From assembly GCA_013154205.1 (NCBI GenBank), contig JAADCY010000098.1:1-10403 (forward strand): 10,403 nucleotides of DNA, in the 5' to 3' direction. Of the stretch, positions 1-5,904 are shown piece after piece (within the stretch, counting starts at the first letter, position 1; the number at the start of each line of letters is the position of its first letter). Both the position numbers and the translations under genes were made by a program. The stretch comes from Thermoproteota archaeon. Lineage in GTDB: Archaea > Thermoproteota > Thermoprotei_A > Sulfolobales > Desulfurococcaceae. The notes below the pieces were generated by a model. That model was not told where the DNA came from and did not search any database. It saw only the letters and a list, made by a program, of their open reading frames with translations.

Positions 1-793
1 CAAATAGTCTTTGTACCTGTGCATAAATACATTCTCCGCTGTACCTGCATCGGCTACAGTTTAATCGCGAATCTATGCATAGCTTCTTGCTTGGTAAACG
101 CCCCTTAATTCCTAGGTGACGGAGGTACTCCGAGAAGTACCTATCGATCGGGGCGTATCTGGTTAACCCATATGTATGTAGGAGGTACGCATGCACAGAT
201 TTAACGCCTATTCCTTTCAGTGATAGAAGCTCGGTTGCTTCTATTAATGGTTCTTTATCCCGGCCAAGGATCTTCTTGATATGTTGTTTTATCTTTAGGA
301 ATTGCTTCACCTGATAGGATCTGGAGATCACAACGCCTTTGTTGATAAGCTCGTTCATCCATCGCAGAGTGTTTATGTAGTAATCAGTGTTTCTGCTCAG
401 TATAATGGTTGTTATGACATAGTATTTGTCTTGGGGTGAGAAGGGTATCGTTATTTTCTTGATACAGTCGAACAATATAGAGGATCTAAGCGCGTCTGGA
501 GCGTGGCTTCTTCCCCATACCCGCTTATACGTGGTGATCCCCAATAGGTGAAAGGCATAGTTAGGAGTACATGTATTCGGTATAGTACATCTAAGCTCTA
601 AAGTCTCTTTATTATATTTACACAGCAGGCCTTTGCAAACCCCATGTATTTTCTTGAATACAAACCATCCATGTTCTCGGCGAATACTAAGTAGGGAGAG
701 AAGATATGAGTGGTAGAGTGATAATGGATAGTCTATGCCTTTAACAACTATGGTTTTATCATCCACTCTCCATGAAGGATCATTATTCGCCAA
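1..793 (-). CDS. HhH-GPD DNA glycosylase/AP lyase with 4Fe-4S cluster (3' end outside the window)
   Basis: Base-excision repair enzyme of the endonuclease III/MutY/OGG superfamily, read by hand as 264 uninterrupted codons from a TTG start at 793 to the left edge. Seen: the hairpin LKGIGVK at residues 192-198, whose Lys198 matches the catalytic lysine of bifunctional glycosylase/AP lyases; APID at 214-217, giving the catalytic Asp217; and Cys239, 246, 249 and 255 in exactly the C-x6-C-x2-C-x5-C spacing of the EndoIII/MutY cluster loop. ILSRNTDYY (131-139) matches the family's early SQNT-like helix. Residues 1-110 are a beta-rich extension that resembles the N-terminal domain of AlkA/OGG1 (inference) and carries four further cysteines (53, 58, 69, 75). 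The TTG start is chosen because GAGGAGA lies 7 nt upstream and no in-frame ATG occurs near it. The gene follows the carbamoyltransferase by 64 nt on the same strand. The substrate base is unknown. Family is sure; subfamily is not. Confidence 0.85.
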   Translation of the reverse strand, partial: MANNDPSWRVDDKTIVVKGIDYPLSLYHSYLLSLLSIRREHGWFVFKKIHGVCKGLLCKYNKETLELRCTIPNTCTPNYAFHLLGITTYKRVWGRSHAPDALRSSILFDCIKKITIPFSPQDKYYVITTIILSRNTDYYINTLRWMNELINKGVVISRSYQVKQFLKIKQHIKKILGRDKEPLIEATELLSLKGIGVKSVHAYLLHTYGLTRYAPIDRYFSEYLRHLGIKGRLPSKKLCIDSRLNCSRCRYSGECIYAQVQRLF

Positions 794-800
794 TACTAGT

Positions 801-807
801 TCTCCTC
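801..807 (-). promoter_or_regulatory. Shine-Dalgarno site GAGGAGA of the TTG-started glycosylase gene
   Basis: On the minus strand GAGGAGA stands 7 nt before the TTG at 793. It is a strong match to the archaeal anti-Shine-Dalgarno sequence and decides the unusual start codon of the glycosylase gene. Confidence 0.65.
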
Positions 808-815
808 GATAATTA

Positions 816-840
816 GAGAAAGGAAGAGATAAAGAAAAAA
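816..840 (-). terminator. Pyrimidine/T-rich tract after the carbamoyltransferase gene
   Basis: Minus-strand reading gives six T's followed by a run of almost only T and C, starting 18 nt after the TAA stop of the carbamoyltransferase. Archaeal RNA polymerase terminates at oligo-T tracts without a hairpin, so this could end or attenuate the carbamoyltransferase transcript before the glycosylase gene. I see no clear TATA box between the tract and the TTG start, so some read-through is likely. Confidence 0.4.
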
Positions 841-857
841 GGTTAGAGGGTAAAAGT

Positions 858-1928
858 TTAGGCTTTGCTTCCCATTACCATAGCCATTACGGCTTTCTGT
901 ACGTGTAGACGGTTCTCGGCCTCTTCGAAGTATAGGCTCTTCTCGTAGCTGTCTAGTACTTCGTCTGTTACCTCCTGCCCACGGTCGGCTGGTCCACAGT
1001 GCATGTAGTATGGTTTGCCGGCTTTCTCGAGCCTCTCCATTGTCACGATCCAGTCCTTGAACTTTGCCTGGTAGGCCTTTGCACCCTCCTTGTCTACCGT
1101 GTTGTTGAACGGCGGGAAGAAGCCCTTCGGGCTCCACGCCTTGGGGTAGACGAAGGTTGCGCCCTCGAATGCTTCGTCCATGTCGTGTGTTATCTTGAAC
1201 TCTGCGCCCCAGTGCTCGGTGTACTTCTTGACTTTCTCGATGGCTTCGTCGAGTAGCTCGAAGCCCGGTGGGTGCGCTATGTAGACGTCTGCGCCCAGCA
1301 TTGCGGCGATGAGGGCTACGCTCTGTGGTACTGCTAGCGGCTTTAATCCACCACTATATGCGTAGCTGACGACGAACTTCTTTCCTCTCAAGTCCTTTGG
1401 CCATCCCAGCGCCTCTAGGGCTGCCTGCGCGTCTGCTAGGGCCTGGAACGGGTGGTAGACGTCGTCCTCCATGTTGAGTACTGGTACGCTTGCCCACTTG
1501 GCGAACTCCTGTATGATCCTGTGACCACGGCCGATGATCCACTTGGCTGGGTCGCCATAGATTCTAATAGCGATGCCGTCACCGTATCTGCTCAGTACAC
1601 GTGATACGTCACGGATAGCTTCTGTCTGGTACGGGACCATGTCTTCTGGTAGTGTTGGCGTGTAGACGTCGTGTGGTGATATGAATATGCCCATACCGCC
1701 TAGCTGGTAGATTCCTGTCTGGAAGCTGTTCCTTGTTCTAAGGCTCTTGTTGTAGAATATCAAGTATAGAACCTTGCCTGGCAGGTATTTTGTCTCGACC
1801 TTCTTATGGAATTTCTCCTTCAAGTCCTTCGCTGCTTCTAGTACTTTGAAGATTGTGTCGATATCATAGTCTGCGTTGGATAGCCAGTGCTTACCCTCTA
1901 GGTAACCTACATACCATGGATTACTCAT
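858..1928 (-). CDS. Carbamoyltransferase paralog of the N-acyl-ornithine/YgeW ('knotted') type
   Basis: Transfers a carbamoyl group from carbamoyl phosphate to an amine substrate that cannot be fixed from sequence. Seen in 356 residues: phosphate-loop SLRTR (62-66) in place of the usual STRTR; HPFQ (159-162); KPLAVPQS (196-203), in the place of the proline-containing segment that forms the knot in N-acetylornithine carbamoyltransferase; VYPKAWSP (260-267) followed by a roughly 40-residue insertion absent from ordinary OTC; HCGPADRGQEVTD (310-322), where the family norm is HCLP; and EEAENRLHVQKA (335-346). The SMG ornithine loop of OTC is missing. The body looks like N-acetylornithine carbamoyltransferase but the RGQEVTD segment is OTC-like, with Glu319 where I recall the carboxylated lysine of the Xanthomonas enzyme. 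Codons are strongly C-ending, which suggests high expression. ATG at 1928; TATA box at 1983-1990. Superfamily is sure, substrate open. Confidence 0.85.
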   Translation of the reverse strand: MSNPWYVGYLEGKHWLSNADYDIDTIFKVLEAAKDLKEKFHKKVETKYLPGKVLYLIFYNKSLRTRNSFQTGIYQLGGMGIFISPHDVYTPTLPEDMVPYQTEAIRDVSRVLSRYGDGIAIRIYGDPAKWIIGRGHRIIQEFAKWASVPVLNMEDDVYHPFQALADAQAALEALGWPKDLRGKKFVVSYAYSGGLKPLAVPQSVALIAAMLGADVYIAHPPGFELLDEAIEKVKKYTEHWGAEFKITHDMDEAFEGATFVYPKAWSPKGFFPPFNNTVDKEGAKAYQAKFKDWIVTMERLEKAGKPYYMHCGPADRGQEVTDEVLDSYEKSLYFEEAENRLHVQKAVMAMVMGSKA

Positions 1929-1982
1929 CTTGCCTTCCCCAACCAGTTTTAGTGTTCTTGTCTATTGTCTAGTCTCTGCTTA

Positions 1983-1990
1983 GATATAAA
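1983..1990 (-). promoter_or_regulatory. TATA box for the carbamoyltransferase paralog
   Basis: Minus-strand TTTATATC lies about 59 nt before the ATG at 1928. With the usual 25-nt spacing, transcription would start near 1961 and leave a leader of about 33 nt. A purine-rich GGGGAAGG at 1933-1940 is the only ribosome-site candidate, and its 4-nt spacing is short. Confidence 0.5.
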
Positions 1991-2040
1991 TTGTATTTCT
2001 CCCCGTACTAGTTTTTGATAATAAGTGTTATTGAAGAATC

Positions 2041-2048
2041 TATATAGT
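2041..2048 (+). promoter_or_regulatory. TATA box for the coiled-coil gene and its operon
   Basis: TATATAGT, within a longer TATA-rich stretch (2040-2054), is preceded by the purine-rich GAAGAAT, a plausible BRE. A start of transcription near 2068-2073 leaves a leader of 10-20 nt before the first start codons at 2082/2085. AAGGA at 2072-2076 is a weak ribosome site. Confidence 0.5.
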
Positions 2049-2081
2049 ATATAGAGTGTACATGCTGAGATAAGGACACTA

Positions 2082-3581
2082 GTGATGTACATGAGGATCT
2101 CTAGGCCGCCGAGAAGCGTGACTGGCTTATGTATGCATAAACCCGGTAATCCATGTGAAAACATGCATTTCCCAGACTACTTGGCTATACACATGTTTAT
2201 CGATTATTTGAAAAGGGGAAAAATACCCGAAAAGATAATGCTTGCTTACTACCCCGTGGCTTTCCTCGAGATATTCGATGAGAAAGGAATTGTTGTAAAC
2301 GCCTACATGCTTAGAAAGATCAAGATGCCGTTATGGTCTCCGCCAATATCTCTTCTACTTAAATCCGTAGAAGAGATAGACACTTCTTCAACACAGGATT
2401 TCATGAGAGGCTTAAAGATTGTAAGGCGGTTAGCGACCGAGATTTACGCTGGGAAATATAGTGATATAGAATACCAGGAGATCCCAGGGCTGATAACGGG
2501 GGGCCTCAAAGCTCTTCTCGAAAAACTATTATCTAGTGCGACTACATCGGGAGTACCCGGCCTAATACTTGAACATGACGAGGGCTATCGTAGCACTAAG
2601 TATATCTTTATGAGAAGCATAACGAGCTACGAGAACCTTATGTCGCTGGCCCAGCAGGCTCACCTACTTCTCTTCAGGAAATACAAGGAGTGGATGACGA
2701 GCATAATACAGTATTATAATCAGAGATTCGGCGAGCTTGAGCTAAGCCTTGAAGAAACCCGTAAAATTGTTGACTCGAACATACAGAGCTTCAGTATGAA
2801 AATGAATAATGAAATGAAGCATATCGAGGAGAACTATCACTATAAGATCGAGAAACTATTGTTTAGGAGCACACAGATCCAGCGTGAGCTGGCCGAGATC
2901 AAGAAGAGGATTCTAGATCCTACATATGCTGATAAAGAAGAATTATTGAGGGAAGAACTGAGAAGACTGGAGAGGGAGAGAAAGCTCATCTTAAGAGAAA
3001 TCGAGGATCTCAGGAGGGAGGCAGAGACAGAGATAGATCTTGTAAAAAAGAAATACTATAGCCTCATAAACAAGGAGAGAAACAAGCTGCAAGTCCTGGT
3101 CAAGGAGAAGAGAAACATAGAGCGTGAAATGAAGGGAAAGATAAACCGCGTCTACACAATGTTCAAAGACGTCGAAAAACGCATTGACTATATTTCTTCG
3201 AAGCTCGCGGTTTTCCGGAGACTATACGAAGACGAAATGATCCATAGCCCTGCTCTCGGCGAGTCACTATACTATCTAGTGTTCATAATCGCTTCGAACA
3301 ACAAAGATGTATGGCTCATCCCATACTATGATGTAGTGATAACCAGTAATGGTCTCAACATCTACAGTATGAAGCCAATTAAGAAGATAATGGGCGAGAT
3401 CAAGAAAAACTTTGTTAAGAACATGAATAGCGATGAAGAACATCCAGTCTATCGTATAAACGATATCATCGATAATGAAAAGACGAGACAGATTATCAAG
3501 TCATTACTGGAGAAGTATGGTTTAGACAAGCGTTATGAAGATAAAATAGATGAGTTTGTAGGGAAGCTTTATGGAGAATAA
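2082..3581 (+). CDS. Coiled-coil protein of unknown function
   Basis: I do not recognise the family. The protein has 499 residues in three parts. Residues 30-205 are a mixed alpha/beta region with YYPVAFLEIFDEKG (57-70). Residues about 215-385 are a long charged coiled coil rich in Lys, Arg and Glu, with a likely break at the LDPTYAD segment (278-284). Residues 385-499 return to a globular fold with VWLIPYYDVVITSNG (410-424). The YYPV and IPYYDVV segments flanking the coil could be a split or duplicated domain (inference). There is no signal peptide or membrane segment, so it is probably cytoplasmic. Starts at GTG 2082, ATG 2085, ATG 2091, ATG 2133 and ATG 2163 are all possible; the TATA box at 2041 favours one of the first three. 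It is the first gene of a run with the MFS transporter and argF. The architecture recalls scaffold or SMC-like proteins, but no Walker motif is present. Confidence 0.8.
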   Translation: MMYMRISRPPRSVTGLCMHKPGNPCENMHFPDYLAIHMFIDYLKRGKIPEKIMLAYYPVAFLEIFDEKGIVVNAYMLRKIKMPLWSPPISLLLKSVEEIDTSSTQDFMRGLKIVRRLATEIYAGKYSDIEYQEIPGLITGGLKALLEKLLSSATTSGVPGLILEHDEGYRSTKYIFMRSITSYENLMSLAQQAHLLLFRKYKEWMTSIIQYYNQRFGELELSLEETRKIVDSNIQSFSMKMNNEMKHIEENYHYKIEKLLFRSTQIQRELAEIKKRILDPTYADKEELLREELRRLERERKLILREIEDLRREAETEIDLVKKKYYSLINKERNKLQVLVKEKRNIEREMKGKINRVYTMFKDVEKRIDYISSKLAVFRRLYEDEMIHSPALGESLYYLVFIIASNNKDVWLIPYYDVVITSNGLNIYSMKPIKKIMGEIKKNFVKNMNSDEEHPVYRINDIIDNEKTRQIIKSLLEKYGLDKRYEDKIDEFVGKLYGE

Positions 3582-4782
3582 CGTTGAGAATAAGAAAACA
3601 TGTTTCAACAGACGAAACGTCTACGCTCTCAGCGTTACCAGCCTATTAACCGATATCAGTAGCGAATCAGTCTATGCTGTACTACCATTCTACATCTTAT
3701 CCCTAGGATACGGCCGCGATATCGTGGGATTCGTCGAGGGATTAGGCGGTTTTCTCGATAGCTTGATGAGGCTTGTTAGCGGCCGTTTATCAGACCGTAT
3801 TAAGAAGTATAAATTACTAGCAACAATAGGGTATTTTATATCATCAATATCCAAGCCGTTCTTCGCCCTTGCACGGTCTTGGCCTTTAATAGCATTAATA
3901 CGCGTTTTAGATCGGGTGGGAAAAGGGATTAGAACATCGCCTCGCGACGCATTATTATCGTTCAGTACATCACCTGATTCTAGAGGGAAGGCTTTCGGTC
4001 TTCATCGGAGCCTTGACACCCTAGGAGCTATAATAGGCCCACTACTAGCATTTCTCATACTACCACTACTTGGATTCAACGGTGTATTCATACTCAGCAT
4101 CGTTCCCGGATTACTAGCGGTTTTCATAATCGCTATTATTGTCTCTGAAAAGAAACTATGTGTTAAGATAACTGTTCATAAGGATAAGAAAAGGACGCGG
4201 CCCGCTCCTTTGTCTAGGAGATACTGGTTCTTCCTCGTATCAGTAGGCATGTCTGGCCTAACAGGCTTTGGACAGGCATTCCTACTCGTTAGATCCGTAG
4301 AGCTTGGATGGTCTAAAGAATACAGCCTTGTTTTCCTCATGATCTCAAACATCGTCTATGCCTCAATAGCATACCCTATAGGTATTATAAGCGATAGAAT
4401 GGGCGATAAAAGACGCTATCTATATCCAGTTGTATTCGTGATAACATTTATCACGGGCATGGTGCTCGCGCTATCATCATCACCGTTAGCAGCGATTGTA
4501 TCGTTTGTTCTCCTCGGAGTCTACATGGCTTTCAACGATACATTAAGAAGAATAATAACTGGCCTGCTCCTACCAGTAGAATCGCGTGGAGCCGGATACG
4601 GGTACATGCATGGAGTATATGGTTTCGCCTACCTTACCGGAAACATTGTCCTGGGTAAACTCTACCAGTTATATGGTGCAAGGATTGGTTTCACATACAT
4701 GTCGTTAATGGCCTTGATAGGCTTTGTAACGGCATTGATGTTTACAGCATCATATAAGCGCTCAATTCTTAACCGTATATAG
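3571..4782 (+). CDS. Major facilitator superfamily transporter, MJ1317-like
   Basis: Secondary transporter of the inner membrane; substrate unknown. The 403 residues hold about twelve hydrophobic segments in two halves, with a basic cytoplasmic loop between them (about 192-216). MFS motif A is seen in both halves: GRLSDRIKKYK (71-81) and GIISDRMGDKRR (271-282). The loop DRVGKGIRTSPRDAL (114-128) and FGLHRSLDTLGAIIGP (142-157) are typical of the group I know as MJ1317-like, related to drug exporters; that assignment is from memory. Its ATG lies inside the end of the coiled-coil gene (11-nt overlap, different frame), so the two are probably translated from one mRNA, and argF follows after 29 nt. 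Adjacency to argF hints at amino-acid or amine transport, but nothing in the sequence proves it. Confidence 0.9.
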   Translation: MENNVENKKTCFNRRNVYALSVTSLLTDISSESVYAVLPFYILSLGYGRDIVGFVEGLGGFLDSLMRLVSGRLSDRIKKYKLLATIGYFISSISKPFFALARSWPLIALIRVLDRVGKGIRTSPRDALLSFSTSPDSRGKAFGLHRSLDTLGAIIGPLLAFLILPLLGFNGVFILSIVPGLLAVFIIAIIVSEKKLCVKITVHKDKKRTRPAPLSRRYWFFLVSVGMSGLTGFGQAFLLVRSVELGWSKEYSLVFLMISNIVYASIAYPIGIISDRMGDKRRYLYPVVFVITFITGMVLALSSSPLAAIVSFVLLGVYMAFNDTLRRIITGLLLPVESRGAGYGYMHGVYGFAYLTGNIVLGKLYQLYGARIGFTYMSLMALIGFVTALMFTASYKRSILNRI

Positions 4783-4800
4783 TGCATTAATAATTGAATA

Positions 4801-4805
4801 GGTGA
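4801..4805 (+). promoter_or_regulatory. Shine-Dalgarno site GGTGA of argF
   Basis: GGTGA stands 6 nt before the ATG at 4812 and fixes that start. A strong ribosome site close behind the MFS stop fits translation as an internal gene of an operon rather than from a leaderless message. Confidence 0.6.
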
Positions 4806-4811
4806 CTAGCT

Positions 4812-5756
4812 ATGGTCACAAGCCTAAAGGGGAGACACTTCTTAACACTAGCGGATTTTACGAAGGAAGAACTAGAATTCATGCTTGACACCGCGAGAAT
4901 GCTTAAGGAACGATATCTTGCCGGGGAGAGGATAATACCCATCCTACGCGGAAGACACCTAGCACTTCTCTTCGAAAAGCCAAGCACACGTACGAGGATA
5001 AGCTTTGAAACAGCAATGCTTGAACTAGGCGGGGACGCCTTATACCTTAACTGGAGAGACCTACAGCTAGGCAGGGGCGAGACAATAGAGGATACTGCTA
5101 GGGTATTGTCCCGATACGTTGACGGGATAATGGCGCGTGTCTATGAGCATGAGAAACTAGTAAAACTAGCCCAGTACAGCCGTGTACCAGTAATCAATGG
5201 TCTTAGCGATCTCCTACATCCAGCCCAGGCATTAACCGATATCTATACCATAATGGAGAAGAAAGGCAGAGACCTCAGGAAACTAAAGATCGTGTTTGTC
5301 GGTGATGGGCGAGACAATGTTCTCCATAGCCTTATGCTCGGTATAGGGATTCTGGGCGGTAAAATAGTGATCGCGAGTCCGAAGGGATACGATCCAGATC
5401 CGAGCGTCGTGAAGCTGTTCGAGGAAAAAGCGGCTCCTAACGGCGGCGAATACGAGATCATAAGGGATCCGGTAGAGGCTGTGAAAGGTGCAGATGTAGT
5501 ATACACCGATGTATGGGTCAGCATGGGACAAGAGTCTATAAAGGAGAAGAAGATACGTGATCTAAGCCCGTACCAGGTCAACAAGGAGCTCATGAGCTAT
5601 GCAAAGCCAGACGCGATATTCATGCACTGCCTCCCAGCTCATAGAGGACAGGAAGTCACAGATGACGTTATAGATGGTAAGTGGAGCGCTGTATGGGATC
5701 AGGCTGAGAACAGGAAACATGTACAGAAAGCTATACTAGCGCTCCTAATACCCTAG
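4812..5756 (+). CDS. argF: Ornithine carbamoyltransferase
   Basis: Makes citrulline from ornithine and carbamoyl phosphate, the sixth step of arginine synthesis, in the cytoplasm as a trimer or higher oligomer. All family signatures are intact in 314 residues, a normal length: carbamoyl-phosphate site STRTR (58-62); the gating GRGETIEDTARVLSRY (87-102); HPAQALTD (136-143); VGDGRDNVLHS (163-173), with an extra Arg compared with the usual GDGNN; the ornithine loop DVWVSMGQE (233-241); HCLPAHRGQEV (272-282) with the catalytic cysteine; and AENRKHVQKA (298-307). The start has a GGTGA site. It lies 29 nt after the MFS gene with no convincing TATA box between, so it is probably the third gene of the 2082 operon. 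Codon use is ordinary for the window (Asp GAT:GAC 14:8), unlike the paralog at 858-1928. Confidence 0.96.
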   Translation: MVTSLKGRHFLTLADFTKEELEFMLDTARMLKERYLAGERIIPILRGRHLALLFEKPSTRTRISFETAMLELGGDALYLNWRDLQLGRGETIEDTARVLSRYVDGIMARVYEHEKLVKLAQYSRVPVINGLSDLLHPAQALTDIYTIMEKKGRDLRKLKIVFVGDGRDNVLHSLMLGIGILGGKIVIASPKGYDPDPSVVKLFEEKAAPNGGEYEIIRDPVEAVKGADVVYTDVWVSMGQESIKEKKIRDLSPYQVNKELMSYAKPDAIFMHCLPAHRGQEVTDDVIDGKWSAVWDQAENRKHVQKAILALLIP

Positions 5757-5810
5757 CATTGATCATCAATTCTATTGAACAATTACCGGGAAATAATACC
5801 ATACAATATT

Positions 5811-5867
5811 TTTATATTCTATCTGACATACCCTTGAAATCCAGAGATAAACTATTGCATTAAATTA
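5811..5867 (+). promoter_or_regulatory. Promoter region of aglB with two TATA candidates
   Basis: The 148-nt gap between argF and aglB holds TTTATATT at 5811-5818 (leader about 65 nt) and TTAAATTA at 5860-5867 (leader about 15 nt). I cannot choose between them. The short T run at 5808-5813 could also serve as the 3' end of the argF transcript. GGGGGAAAAGG directly before the aglB ATG is its ribosome site. Confidence 0.4.
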
Positions 5868-5904
5868 ATGGTTTGCTTATTACTTCGGCTTATGGGGGAA
5901 AAGG

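Noticed and set aside
119..188. Repeated GGAGGTAC words, considered as ribosome sites or a short repeat
   Set aside because: They lie inside the DNA glycosylase coding sequence, where they encode ordinary residues such as Tyr-Leu on the other strand.
999..1256. Plus-strand open frame opposite the carbamoyltransferase paralog
   Set aside because: It lies wholly inside a strongly supported gene on the other strand, has no ribosome site, and its cysteine/leucine-rich product resembles nothing; it is a by-product of the C-ending codon bias.
1949..2164. Minus-strand 71-codon frame in the divergent promoter region, with a hydrophobic segment
   Set aside because: It overlaps the start of the coiled-coil gene and both TATA boxes, and has no ribosome site of its own. 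A small membrane protein cannot be fully excluded, but the promoters explain the region better.
5243..5593. Minus-strand frame inside argF
   Set aside because: argF carries every catalytic motif on the plus strand in this interval; the antisense product is low-complexity and unrelated to any family I know.
5757..5904. AT-rich gap considered for a small RNA or riboswitch
   Set aside because: I found no stable stem or conserved box; TATA-like elements and a ribosome site account for what can be seen.
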